Below are positions 14,318 through 22,182 of a stretch of DNA of 24,914 bases, in pieces; within the stretch, counting starts at the first letter, position 1; each line of letters starts with the position of its first letter. A program made the translations under genes and the position numbers. Location of the stretch: the NCBI GenBank assembly GCA_023442945.1, contig JAEZWW010000050.1, forward strand, positions 1 to 24,914, written 5' to 3'. The notes below the pieces were generated by a model. The model searched no databases, was not told where the DNA came from, and saw only the letters and a list, made by a program, of their open reading frames with translations. Source of the DNA: Pseudomonadota bacterium. Its GTDB lineage: Bacteria; Pseudomonadota; Gammaproteobacteria; Burkholderiales; Burkholderiaceae_C.

Positions 14318-14578
14318 CTAGATCGCTGACGACCCGCTGGCCACCACCCATTTGACGATGAGCAGCAGCACCACGATCAGCACCACCAGAGCGATCAGCC
14401 CCGCCACCACGACGTGAAACGGGCTGACTTTGGCCAGATCCTGTTGGTATTCGCTGCGCTTGCGCACGCCCAGAAAACCCCAGGCCACCATGCGCATCGA
14501 ACGCCAGAACGAGGGGCGCTCGGCCGGTGTGCTCGGCGTACCTGCCGCAGTGTCCTCGCGACGCGGTGCGGCGTTCAT
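14318..14578 (-). CDS. DUF2970 small membrane protein
   Basis: The 86-aa protein has a soluble N-terminus, the FWRSMRMVAWGFLGVRKRSEYQQD signature of DUF2970 and one C-terminal membrane helix (about residues 57-80). The family is found almost only in proteobacterial cox operons and has no established function. Its ATG 14578 overlaps the cox11 stop by ATGA, so it is translationally coupled to the copper chaperone. Confidence 0.9.
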   Translation of the reverse strand: MNAAPRREDTAAGTPSTPAERPSFWRSMRMVAWGFLGVRKRSEYQQDLAKVSPFHVVVAGLIALVVLIVVLLLIVKWVVASGSSAI

Positions 14579-15192
14579 GCGCCTGCTCCTGTCTTGACGG
14601 CAGTAGAGCCCGCGTTGGCTTCAGGCGGCAGCGGCACCTTGCCGCCCACCTCGAAGAAGGTGTAGGACAGGGTGATCGTCGTCACGTCCTTGGGAATGCG
14701 CGGGTCGATCACAAAGGCCACCGGCCACTGTTTCTTTTCGCCCGGGTCCAGCGTGTACTGGTTGAAGCAGAAGCATTCCAGCTTGTTGAAATGCGGCGCC
14801 GCCTGGCGCGGCGCATAGCTGGGAATGGCCTGCGCCGACATCCGGTGGTTCTGCGTGTTCTGGAACTCGTACATCACCGTGGCGAGCTCGCCGGGGTGCA
14901 CCTGCAACGAACGCTGCGCCGGCTTGAAGCTCCAGGGGCCGCGGGCATTGGCGTCGAATTCGACCGTGATGGTGCGCGTCTTGTCGATCTGGGTATTGGC
15001 CGTACGCGCCGCAGCGGCGGGCGTGAGACCGTTGCCCGGGACCTGCTTTTCGCCCACGCTGAGGATGTTGATCCCCGTGGCCTCGCAGATCGCCCGATAC
15101 ACCGGCACCAGAACGTAGCCGAAGGCGAACATGCCGAAGGCCACCACGGCCAGCTTGCCCACCATCTTCAGGTTTTCGGTTCTGAGTGCCAT
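14575..15192 (-). CDS. ctaG: Cytochrome c oxidase assembly protein Cox11/CtaG
   Basis: Cox11 delivers copper to the CuB centre of CtaD. The 205-aa product has one N-terminal membrane helix (about residues 11-31, ending YVLVPVYRAICEATG) and a periplasmic immunoglobulin-like domain with the copper-binding C140FC142F motif in LECFCFNQ. Other family blocks are GPWSFKP and FVIDPRIPKDVTTITLSYTFF. ATG 15192 (MALRTENLKM) is preferred over a TTG at 15219, which would overlap the preceding small gene. Both neighbours in the operon are tiny membrane proteins. Confidence 0.95.
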   Translation of the reverse strand: MALRTENLKMVGKLAVVAFGMFAFGYVLVPVYRAICEATGINILSVGEKQVPGNGLTPAAAARTANTQIDKTRTITVEFDANARGPWSFKPAQRSLQVHPGELATVMYEFQNTQNHRMSAQAIPSYAPRQAAPHFNKLECFCFNQYTLDPGEKKQWPVAFVIDPRIPKDVTTITLSYTFFEVGGKVPLPPEANAGSTAVKTGAGA

Positions 15193-15206
15193 TGCGCCAG
15201 CGCGAC

Positions 15207-15320
15207 TCAATGACCCCAAAGGACCATGCGGACGATGAAGCCGATGAAGAAGGCGATCGCCACTGACCCCAGGATCAGGCCCAGGCGGGCGTTGCGCTTC
15301 TTCTGCTCAGGGGTGGTCAT
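15207..15320 (-). CDS. Cytochrome oxidase small assembly protein (37 aa)
   Basis: ATG 15320 opens a 37-codon gene beginning MTTPEQKKRNARLGLILGSV and ending FIVRMVLWGH, with one membrane helix (about residues 13-33). Small proteins of this shape lie between ctaD and cox11 in many Burkholderiales and are annotated as oxidase small assembly proteins. The identification rests on size, the TPEQKKRNARLGL start and exact position. It is easily missed because the open frame extends upstream. Confidence 0.85.
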   Translation of the reverse strand: MTTPEQKKRNARLGLILGSVAIAFFIGFIVRMVLWGH

Positions 15321-15357
15321 GGCGTTCACGATCCAGCTCAACCAGGCGTCGTGCCGA

Positions 15358-16992
15358 TCAGCCGACCACGCGCGTGGCGGTGGCGTCCAGCTTGGGCGGC
15401 GTTTCGTAGGTGTGAAACGGCGCCGGCGACGGCACTTCCCATTCCAGACCTTCGGCGCCTTCCCAGGGCTTTTGCGGTGCCTTTTCACCCTGGCCGCGCA
15501 TGGCAGGCACCACGATGAACAGGAAGAAGTAGACCTGGGCGAAGCCGAAGAAGAAGGCGCCGACCGAGGCGATCATGTTGAAGTCGGCGAACTGCATCGG
15601 GTAGTCGGCGTAGCGACGCGGCATGCCGGCCAGACCCAAGAAGTGCATCGGGAAGAAGGTCACGTTGAACGAGATGATCGACCACCAGAAGTGGATGCGG
15701 CCACGCGTTTCGTTGTACATGACGCCGGTCCACTTGGGCGCCCAGTAATAGTAGCCCGAGAACAGCGCGAACAGCGAACCGGCCACCAGCACGTAGTGGA
15801 AGTGGGCGACGATGTAGTAGGTGTCCTGGATCTGCGTGTCGATCGGGGCGACGGCCGGGATGATGCCGGTGAAGCCGCCGATGGTGAACACGAAGATGAA
15901 GCCCACGGCGAACAGCATGGGCGTCTCGAAGGTCATCGAGCCGCGCCACATGGTGGCGATCCAGTTGAAGATCTTCACCGCAGTGGGCACCGCGATCAAC
16001 ATCGTGGCGTACATGAAGAACAGCTGACCGGTCACCGGCATGCCGGTCGTGAACATGTGGTGCGCCCACACGATGAAGGACAGGATGGCAATGGCCGAGG
16101 TGGCGTACACCATGGAGGCGTAACCGAACAGGCGCTTGCGCGCGAAGGCGGGCACGACCTGGCTGATGATGCCGAAGGCCGGCAAGATCATGATGTAGAC
16201 CTCGGGGTGGCCGAAGAACCAGAAGATGTGCTGGTACATCACCGGGTCACCGCCGCCGGCGGGGTTGAAGAAGCTGGTGCCGAAGTGGCGATCGGTCAGC
16301 GTCATGGTGATGGCGCCGGCCAGCACGGGCATCACGGCGATCAGCAGGTAGGCGGTGATCAGCCAGGTCCAGCAGAACATCGGCATCTTCATCAGCGTCA
16401 TACCGGGTGCGCGCATGTTCAGGATGGTGACGATGATGTTGATCGCGCCCATGATCGACGAGGCGCCCATGATGTGCATCGCGAAGATGCTGGAATCCAT
16501 GGACGGGCCCATCTGCAGGGTCAGCGGCGCGTACAGCGTCCAGCCGGCGGCGGGTGCGCCGCCGGGCATGAAGAACGAACCCACCAGCATGATGGCCGCC
16601 GGGATCAGCAGCCAGAAGCTGAAGTTGTTCATGCGCGCGAAGGCCATGTCGGATGCGCCAATCTGCAGCGGGATCATCCAGTTCGCGAAGCCCACGAAGG
16701 CCGGCATGATGGCGCCGAACACCATGATCAGGCCGTGCATGGTGGTCAGCTGGTTGAACAGCTCGGGGTTGACCAGTTGCAGGCCCGGCTGGAACAGCTC
16801 GGCGCGGATCATCAGCGCCAGCACGCCGCCCACCATCAGCATAGTGAACGAGAACAGCAGGTACAGCGTACCGATGTCCTTGTGGTTGGTGGCGAACACC
16901 CAACGGCGCCAACCCGTCGGCGTGTGGTGGTGGTCGTGGTGCTCGTGGGCGTGGTCGTGGTGACCGGCGTGGGGAGGGAGAACGGCGCTCAT
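15358..16992 (-). CDS. ctaD: Cytochrome c oxidase subunit I (aa3-type)
   Basis: CtaD is the catalytic, proton-pumping subunit carrying heme a and the heme a3-CuB centre. The 544-aa protein has 12 membrane helices and the key residues H86 (heme a, in TMHGLIM), H262 and Y266 of the cross-linked GHPEVY motif, H311/H312 (CuB, HHMFTTGMP) and the HFHYVLVAG block with the heme a3 and a ligands. The helix-VI Glu of GHPEV marks an A1-type oxidase. The N-terminus is unusually His-rich (ten His between residues 8 and 23). It follows coxB after 42 bases. Confidence 0.97.
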   Translation of the reverse strand: MSAVLPPHAGHHDHAHEHHDHHHTPTGWRRWVFATNHKDIGTLYLLFSFTMLMVGGVLALMIRAELFQPGLQLVNPELFNQLTTMHGLIMVFGAIMPAFVGFANWMIPLQIGASDMAFARMNNFSFWLLIPAAIMLVGSFFMPGGAPAAGWTLYAPLTLQMGPSMDSSIFAMHIMGASSIMGAINIIVTILNMRAPGMTLMKMPMFCWTWLITAYLLIAVMPVLAGAITMTLTDRHFGTSFFNPAGGGDPVMYQHIFWFFGHPEVYIMILPAFGIISQVVPAFARKRLFGYASMVYATSAIAILSFIVWAHHMFTTGMPVTGQLFFMYATMLIAVPTAVKIFNWIATMWRGSMTFETPMLFAVGFIFVFTIGGFTGIIPAVAPIDTQIQDTYYIVAHFHYVLVAGSLFALFSGYYYWAPKWTGVMYNETRGRIHFWWSIISFNVTFFPMHFLGLAGMPRRYADYPMQFADFNMIASVGAFFFGFAQVYFFLFIVVPAMRGQGEKAPQKPWEGAEGLEWEVPSPAPFHTYETPPKLDATATRVVG

Positions 16993-17034
16993 GGGAGGAT
17001 TTCCGAAATCTGTTCTGTCAGGATGCGGTCAAGC

Positions 17035-18636
17035 TCACTGGGCCGCGACGATGTCCACGCGACGACCTTCGCGGTCGGCGCCCTGCGCACCGGTGATGAC
17101 TTCCGGCTTGCGCATGTCGATGCGGTCACCCGCCACGCCACCGGCCTGCAGCGCCTCGCGCACAGTGGTCGCGCGGTGCTTGGCCAGTTCGTTGTTGGCA
17201 TCCGCGTTGCCGGTCGAATCCACGAAGCCCGATAAGGCGATTTTCATGTCCGGGTGCGCCTTGAGGTACTCCACGGCGGCCTTCAGGGTGGCGCTGGCCT
17301 CGGCGTCCAGGTCGCTCTTGCCGGTGGCGAAGAACACCTGGTAGGGCATGCCCGTGGCGGGGGCGGCCGCGGTCGTGGGCGCTGCGGCCGACGCGGGGGC
17401 GGCAGCGGCCGGTGCAGGCGCCGCTTCGGCCTTGGCGGCGGCACCGCCAGCGGGGAATTCACCCGCACGCGCTGCCTTGAACTGGGCCGGCTGGACCAGT
17501 TGGCCGGTCTTGTTGCTCCAGTGGTTCTTGGTGTAGGTCACCACGGCGGCCAGTTCGGTGTCGGACAGCTGCTTCCACGACGGCATGGCGCCGTTGGCGC
17601 GGCCTTCCAGCACGACGTGCATTTCCTCACCCAAGGGGCCTTGCACGATGGCGCTGCCGTCCAGAGCCTTGATGGCACCGCCACCCTTGCCGTTTTCCTG
17701 GTGGCAGGCGGCGCAGTTGGCGGCGTAGACCTTCTCGCCACGGGCAACCAATTCGGGCAGCGTCCAGACCTTGTTGGGGTCATCGGCCAAGGCAGCCAGA
17801 CGCTTTTTCTCGCCGTCGACCCAGGCGGTGTAGTCGGCCTGCGACAGCACCTTCACGTGGATCGGCATGTAGGCGTGCTCTTTGCCGCACAGCTCGGCGC
17901 ACTGGCCGTAGAAGTCGCCGGTTTTCTCGGCACGGAACCAGGTGTCGCGCACGAAGCCGGGGATGGCGTCCTGCTTGACGCCGAAGGCCGGCACCATCCA
18001 GGAATGGATGACGTCGTTGGCGGTGGTGATGATGCGCACCTTCTTGCCCACGGGCACGACCAGCGGGTGGTCGACCTTCAGCAGGTAGTCGTCACCGGCG
18101 GGCGTGCCGGCGTCGGACAGGGCGCGCTGGGAAGAGTCCAGTGTCGACAGGAAGCCAATGCCTTCGCCTTCGCCGCTGATGTAGTCGTAGCCCCACTTCC
18201 ACTGGTAGCCAGTTGCCTTGATGGTCAGGTCGGCGTTGGACGTGTCCTTTTGCGCCACCACCACCTTGGTGGCGGGCAGCGCCATGCCGATGACGATCAG
18301 GAAGGGGATGATGGTCCAGACCACCTCGACGGTGACAGACTCGTGGAAGCTGGCCGACTTGGCGCCCTGCGATTTGCGGTGCTTCCAGATCGAATAGAAC
18401 ATCACGCCGAACACGCCGACGAAGATGATCGAGCAGATGATCAGCAGCATCCAGTGCAGGCCGTGCTGCGCTTCAGCGATGCGCGTGACCGGCGGCGGAA
18501 GGTTCAACTGGTTGACGGCCGGACCGCCGGGCAGATCGTTCACGCGCGCGGCCATGGCGCCCGTGGCGGCCCAGGCCGCAGTCCAGATGGTGGCGAGGCG
18601 GGAAACGCCAGCCAGCCGTGTTGCAATGCTCTTCAT
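17035..18636 (-). CDS. coxB: Cytochrome c oxidase subunit II fused to cytochrome c and OmpA-like domains
   Basis: CoxB accepts electrons from cytochrome c through its CuA centre. The 533-aa product has a signal peptide, two membrane helices (about 61-83 and 104-121), a periplasmic cupredoxin domain with CuA ligands H211, C246, E248, C250, H254 and M257, then a class I cytochrome c domain (C308-A-A-C-H312, M351). An Ala/Pro linker (about 394-428) leads to an OmpA C-terminal-like domain (about 433-533) with VFFATGKSDLDAEA and the peptidoglycan-binding D473 and R488 (VDSTGN...LAKHRATTV). Caa3-type CoxB usually ends after the cytochrome (about 370-420 aa), so the OmpA module is an extra. ATG 18636 is used; a GTG at 18642 is possible. 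Confidence 0.95.
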   Translation of the reverse strand: MKSIATRLAGVSRLATIWTAAWAATGAMAARVNDLPGGPAVNQLNLPPPVTRIAEAQHGLHWMLLIICSIIFVGVFGVMFYSIWKHRKSQGAKSASFHESVTVEVVWTIIPFLIVIGMALPATKVVVAQKDTSNADLTIKATGYQWKWGYDYISGEGEGIGFLSTLDSSQRALSDAGTPAGDDYLLKVDHPLVVPVGKKVRIITTANDVIHSWMVPAFGVKQDAIPGFVRDTWFRAEKTGDFYGQCAELCGKEHAYMPIHVKVLSQADYTAWVDGEKKRLAALADDPNKVWTLPELVARGEKVYAANCAACHQENGKGGGAIKALDGSAIVQGPLGEEMHVVLEGRANGAMPSWKQLSDTELAAVVTYTKNHWSNKTGQLVQPAQFKAARAGEFPAGGAAAKAEAAPAPAAAAPASAAAPTTAAAPATGMPYQVFFATGKSDLDAEASATLKAAVEYLKAHPDMKIALSGFVDSTGNADANNELAKHRATTVREALQAGGVAGDRIDMRKPEVITGAQGADREGRRVDIVAAQ

Positions 18637-18658
18637 CGTGCTCACGTTCTTCAGTGCC

Positions 18659-19174
18659 TTACACAACCACTTCCCGATCCGTCCCGAACGCCGCGCCGCT
18701 GGTGCGCAATGCCCGACACATCTCCCCCGCCAACGCCTGCCGCCACTCCGGGCGCACGTGGCGGCCTACTTCAACCTGTCTGCCGTGCGCGCCGATCCGG
18801 ATCAACGCACCGCGGTCCTCGCCCACCCGGACCTGCACGAACGCGCTGGCAAATTCCAGCCGCTCGCCACGTCCAGCCCGGTCACGCTCGACGATCAGGC
18901 GTCCGTCTTGCAACAGCACCGTTTCACCGTCCGTCGCGTGCCTGGCATAGACCAGCATGGCCACACCCAGCGCCAGCAGCTCCAGCCCCGCAAACCCCAG
19001 CACGAAGGGCGCGCCGAGCATCCAGAACATCACCCCGACGATGGTCGAAACCAAGCACAAGGACGCGTAGAACCCACCGAGTTGCGCGGGCGTCACGCTG
19101 CAGTTGCGGCGCAGGCGCCACGCCAGTGCCTGATTGCTGACATGGGCAAACCGGAATGTCGAGGAATCGTGCAA
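18659..19174 (-). CDS. DUF2244 integral membrane protein
   Basis: The 171-aa product has the DUF2244 form: N-terminal RRNCSVTPAQLGGFYASLC, two adjacent membrane helices (about residues 33-50 and 56-76), then a cytoplasmic beta-rich part ending in FGTDREVVV. Members precede coxB in many betaproteobacteria; the function is unknown. The start is TTG 19174, decided by a full AGGAGG six bases upstream; no in-frame ATG fits. It heads the coxB operon, 22 bases before coxB ATG. Confidence 0.88.
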   Translation of the reverse strand: MHDSSTFRFAHVSNQALAWRLRRNCSVTPAQLGGFYASLCLVSTIVGVMFWMLGAPFVLGFAGLELLALGVAMLVYARHATDGETVLLQDGRLIVERDRAGRGERLEFASAFVQVRVGEDRGALIRIGAHGRQVEVGRHVRPEWRQALAGEMCRALRTSGAAFGTDREVVV

Positions 19175-19198
19175 GGCTTGCCTCCTGGGCCAACCGCT

Positions 19199-19216
19199 GC
19201 GTGAAGCCGTTCACGC
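19199..19216. promoter_or_regulatory. 7-bp stem-loop in the leader of the oxidase operon
   Basis: GCGTGAA (19199-19205) pairs with TTCACGC (19210-19216) around GCCG, 25 bases upstream of the DUF2244 start and close to its ribosome-binding site. It could be an operator or a leader hairpin. No clear sigma-70 promoter is seen in the 88 bases between this operon and the gene upstream. Confidence 0.35.
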
Positions 19217-19262
19217 TGTTGCAAGCAAGTTTAACCGAACCCCTTGGGGCCTTTGATAAAAC

Positions 19263-20183
19263 TCAAGCGGGTGGGTAATTTCGTTTGCGTTGGCGCAACG
19301 ACGTCCGCAGTTCGTCCAGGCCGATGTGCGTCTCGCTGGCCAGCGCGTGGCGCGGCGCAGGTTTCAGCGCGTGGCCGTAAATGACCTCAAAACTGAGGGT
19401 CAGCGGCCCGGCGCCGCCCGGCCCGCGCAGGCCCCGGTCCAGCTCACCCAGCAGGCCCTCGCGCCAGGCGCGGCTGCGCAAACCGGCAAAGCGGGCGACG
19501 TTCAGGTTGCGGCCCAGCTCGCGCAGCTCGGCCAGCAGGCGCTCGGGCGACTCAAACTGCAGGGTCAGCGTTTCCATGTCCATCACCGGCTCGGCAAAAC
19601 CGGCGGCGACCAGCTGATCGCCCCAGTCGTGCATGTCGGTGAATTCGTGCGCCGGCGCCGGCCAGCCCAGGCGGGCGTACAGCGCGCGCAGTTCCTTCAA
19701 CGTGTCCGGGCCCAGGCAGGAAAACATGACAAAACCGTCGACCGCCAGCGCGCGGTGCCAGGCGCCCAGCAGCGCTTCGGGCGCGGCCACGTGGTGGGCC
19801 AGCATGTTGCCCCAGACCAGCTGCACGCTGGCGTCGGGCGGGGCGGCGACGCGCTCTTCCTTGGGCGCGCTGCCACCGGGTGCGAAGCGCTTCCACCACG
19901 GTTTTGCTATCTTTTGCGTAGCTGACTGCGCAGATTCCTCTAGGGCTGAAACCCAAAAACACTTGGCATCCGGGTAATGTTGCACGACCAGCGCATGCCC
20001 GTCCACGCCGCCGCGCGCGGGCTCCCAGTCGGCCCATTGCTGCACCGGCAGGCGGATCACCTCCAGCCGCTCGGCCATGCGCCGGGCGACCTCTTCGTGC
20101 AGCCAGGGCGAGGCCGTCCACGCGCGCGTCGCCCAGCGTTCGGCGGCAACGGGGTCGAGGGTGGGCGGCTGCTCAGAAGGCAT
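19263..20183 (-). CDS. BioC-like methyltransferase-domain protein
   Basis: The 306-aa protein resembles the betaproteobacterial BioC group: LVWGNMLAHHVAAPEALLGAWHRAL (motif IV/post-IV region), then FSCLGPDTLKELRALYARLGWP and FTDMHDWGDQLVAAGFAEPVMDMETLTL, as in malonyl-ACP O-methyltransferases that start biotin synthesis. The usual SAM-binding GxGxG motif is not visible; a WEPARGG stretch stands at about residues 53-59 instead. Residues about 74-94 are encoded by a copy of the dispersed repeat. No bio genes are nearby, so the biotin role is unproven. It is divergent from comF, with 67 bases between starts. Confidence 0.7.
   Translation of the reverse strand: MPSEQPPTLDPVAAERWATRAWTASPWLHEEVARRMAERLEVIRLPVQQWADWEPARGGVDGHALVVQHYPDAKCFWVSALEESAQSATQKIAKPWWKRFAPGGSAPKEERVAAPPDASVQLVWGNMLAHHVAAPEALLGAWHRALAVDGFVMFSCLGPDTLKELRALYARLGWPAPAHEFTDMHDWGDQLVAAGFAEPVMDMETLTLQFESPERLLAELRELGRNLNVARFAGLRSRAWREGLLGELDRGLRGPGGAGPLTLSFEVIYGHALKPAPRHALASETHIGLDELRTSLRQRKRNYPPA
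19903..19962 (+). repeat. Dispersed repeat copy D, inside the BioC-like gene
   Basis: GTAGCTGACTGCGCAGATTC followed by CTCTAGGGCTGAAACCC and AAAAACACTTGG matches the repeat core and middle module on the plus strand, antisense to the gene. It is in frame and adds about 20 codons (residues about 74-94 of the protein). Confidence 0.65.
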
Positions 20184-20250
20184 GGCGGGCAGGAAGGCCC
20201 GCAGTATATTGAGCTAGCCCCTTCCCCGCGTGCCCCCGCTCGATAACCGT

Positions 20251-20964
20251 ATGCGCCCGCTGCACCGCCTGTTTGGCGCCGACTGGCGCGCCGCGCTGCC
20301 CAGCCAGTGCCGCGTCTGCCACGCCTGGCCGGCGCCGACGCTGTGCGTGCGCTGCGTGGCGCGCTTTGCGCCGCGGCAGCCGCGCTGCGAACGCTGTGCC
20401 CTGCCGGTGCCGCCCGGCGTGCGTGTGTGCGGCGCCTGCCTGCGCACGCCGCCGCCGGTCGACCGGTGCCTGGCCGCCCTGCCCTACGGCTGGCCGTGGG
20501 CGGACGTCATTTCGCGCTTCAAGTTCTATGCCGAACCCGGCCTGGCCGCGCCCTTGGGCCAGTTGCTGCGCGCGGCGCCAGGCGTGGCCGACGCCGTGGC
20601 CGCGGCCGACCTGGTGCTGCCCCTGCCCTTGTCCGACGAACGCCTGGCCGAGCGCGGCTACAACCCCGCGCAGTTGCTGGCCCAGCACCTGGCGCCCGCC
20701 GCGCCGCTGCGGCTGGACCTGCTGCTGCGCACCCGCCACACCGCGCCGCAGCACGATTTGCCGCGCGCCGAACGCCTGCGCAACGTGCGCGGCGCTTACG
20801 CCGTCGACCCGCTGCGTGCCGCCGCGCTGGCCGGGCGGCGCGTGGTGCTGGTGGACGACGTGATGACCACCGGCGCCAGCCTGCACGAAGCCGCGCGCGC
20901 CGTGCGCAGCGCCGGCGCCACCCACATCGCCGCGCTGGCGCTGGCGCGCACGGATGGGCGCTGA
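20251..20964 (+). CDS. comF: ComF-family amidophosphoribosyltransferase-like protein
   Basis: The 237-aa protein has an N-terminal zinc-ribbon-like region with repeated CxxC pairs (CRVC, CVRC, CERC, CGAC; residues about 19-65) and a type I phosphoribosyltransferase domain with the PRPP-binding VVLVDDVMTTGAS motif. ComF proteins are needed for uptake of single-stranded DNA in natural transformation in several bacteria; the nucleotide chemistry is unclear. ATG 20251 gives MRPLHRLFGADWRAALP; a GTG at 20230 would add seven residues. The trmL gene follows after 36 bases. Confidence 0.9.
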   Translation: MRPLHRLFGADWRAALPSQCRVCHAWPAPTLCVRCVARFAPRQPRCERCALPVPPGVRVCGACLRTPPPVDRCLAALPYGWPWADVISRFKFYAEPGLAAPLGQLLRAAPGVADAVAAADLVLPLPLSDERLAERGYNPAQLLAQHLAPAAPLRLDLLLRTRHTAPQHDLPRAERLRNVRGAYAVDPLRAAALAGRRVVLVDDVMTTGASLHEAARAVRSAGATHIAALALARTDGR

Positions 20965-21000
20965 ACCGCGCCGGCCGCCGCGGCGGCACAATCGCGCCCC

Positions 21001-21462
21001 ATGTTCCACATCGTCCTGGTCGAGCCCGAGATCCCGCCCAACACCGGCAACGTGATCCGGCTGGCGGCCAATACGGGTTGCGATCTGCACCTGATCGAGC
21101 CGCTGGGCTTTTCCATGGACGACAAGCACATGCGCCGCGCCGGACTGGACTACCACGAGTACGCCGAGGTGCGCCGCCATGCCGACTGGGCGGCCTTCAC
21201 CGCCGCCTGCCAGCCCGACCCGCAGCGCCTGTTCGCGCTGACCACGCGCGGCACGCGCGCCGTGCACGACGTCGCCTTTGCGCCGGGCGACTGGCTGGTC
21301 TTCGGCGCCGAAACGCGCGGCCTGCCGCCCGAACTGCGCGAAAGCATCGCGCCAGCGCAGCAGCTGCGCCTGCCGATGCGCGCCGGCCAGCGCAGCCTGA
21401 ACCTGTCGAACGCCGTCGCCGTGACGGTGTTTGAAGCCTGGCGCCAGAACGGTTTTGCCTGA
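21001..21462 (+). CDS. trmL: tRNA (cytidine(34)-2'-O)-methyltransferase TrmL
   Basis: TrmL methylates the wobble base ribose of tRNA-Leu isoacceptors using SAM. The 153-aa SPOUT-class protein has all three family motifs: EIPPNTGNVIRLAANTG at residues 10-26, LVFGAETRGLP near 100-110 and the knotted-site LNLSNAVAVTVFEAWRQ near the C-terminus. The length is the family norm. It lies 36 bases after comF and is probably co-transcribed. Confidence 0.96.
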   Translation: MFHIVLVEPEIPPNTGNVIRLAANTGCDLHLIEPLGFSMDDKHMRRAGLDYHEYAEVRRHADWAAFTAACQPDPQRLFALTTRGTRAVHDVAFAPGDWLVFGAETRGLPPELRESIAPAQQLRLPMRAGQRSLNLSNAVAVTVFEAWRQNGFA

Positions 21463-21465
21463 ACC

Positions 21466-21486
21466 CGGCCGCCGCCCAGGCGGCCG
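21466..21486 (+). terminator. GC-rich stem-loop after trmL
   Basis: CGGCCGCC (21466-21473) pairs with GGCGGCCG (21479-21486) around GCCCA, immediately after the trmL stop, with a short T-run (GCTTTTT) about eight bases further on. It is likely the comF-trmL terminator, although the T-run is displaced. Confidence 0.55.
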
Positions 21487-21648
21487 ACCGTGCTTTTTCC
21501 ACCTCATTGGCGTCCGAAAAGGACCCTGATCGTAAGAAAAAGCGTCAAACTGTACGAAGACCGATAGACTGCTCCCACCAGTATCCGTGGCAGACGCTGA
21601 CCGCGCTTCGCACAGGCGCCTGCCCGTCCACTTGCACCCACGCCGCCC

Positions 21649-21975
21649 ATGCCACCCGCCCTCAAGCCGTTCGTCACCGCCGCCCTGGCCGTGGGCCAGC
21701 GCCTGAGTGGCCCGCGCGTGGCCGACAGCGCCGACCTGACCCGCATCCGCGCCGCCATGCTGGAGCGCGTGATCGATTGCGAACTGAAAACCGTGCGCCG
21801 CATCCGCATGCAACTGGCCGGCGCCACGTCGGCCATGCAACTGTGGCTGCTGCGCAGCGAGCTGTACCAGGCCTTGTCCGAGCAGTTCGGCCAGGCCGAG
21901 GCCGCCGCCCGCGTCGACACGCTGCGCCCGCTGTTCCAAGGCTTTTTGCCGTCCAAGCAACTGCGGGCGGTCTGA
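21649..21975 (+). CDS. Conserved hypothetical protein, 108 aa
   Basis: The product is rich in Ala, Leu and Arg and predicted all-helical, without signal peptide or membrane helix. Its central part (LTRIRAAMLERVIDCELKTVRRIRMQL) and the end PLFQGFLPSKQLRAV are the recognisable stretches. I do not know its function. The 186-base gap after trmL and the hairpin there suggest its own promoter. Codon use matches the neighbouring genes, which supports it as real. ATG 21649 lacks a clear ribosome-binding site. Confidence 0.65.
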   Translation: MPPALKPFVTAALAVGQRLSGPRVADSADLTRIRAAMLERVIDCELKTVRRIRMQLAGATSAMQLWLLRSELYQALSEQFGQAEAAARVDTLRPLFQGFLPSKQLRAV

Positions 21976-22118
21976 CGCCCGCGCGCGGCGTCCTCAGCTC
22001 AACTGGGCGGGACGGTTCGGCCAGTCGGCCGCCACGTTGACCAAGGCCGGACCCCGGCCTGATGCGCACGACCCGAGGCACAGCGCGAAGGCATGACGCC
22101 GCCCCCGCACAACCTGAT

Positions 22119-22182
22119 TTTCAAGCCAAAGCAGGTTCCAGCCCTACAACCACCTGCGCAAGCAGCTTCAAATGTAATAGCG
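22119..22182 (-). repeat. Dispersed repeat copy E (supplies the MaoC-gene stop codon)
   Basis: On the minus strand AGCTGCTTGCGCAGGTGG plus TTGTAGGGCTGGAA and CTTTGGCTTGAAAAT match the repeat from end to end; 24 core bases are identical to copy A. The TGA just before the core AGCTGC is the stop codon of the MaoC-like gene, so the repeat starts at the gene end. Confidence 0.72.

Noticed and set aside
15226..17235. Long plus-strand open frame opposite ctaD (His/Asp/Glu/Gln-rich)
   Set aside because: It is the antisense shadow of a GC-rich conserved gene; composition is abnormal and the opposite strand holds a certain gene.
17254..19140. Plus-strand 600-codon open frame opposite coxB and DUF2244
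   Set aside because: Antisense shadow with Gly/Arg/His-rich translation and no domain.
20173..21960. Minus-strand 595-codon open frame opposite comF and trmL
   Set aside because: Antisense of two recognised genes; Gln/Gly/Arg-rich with no domain.
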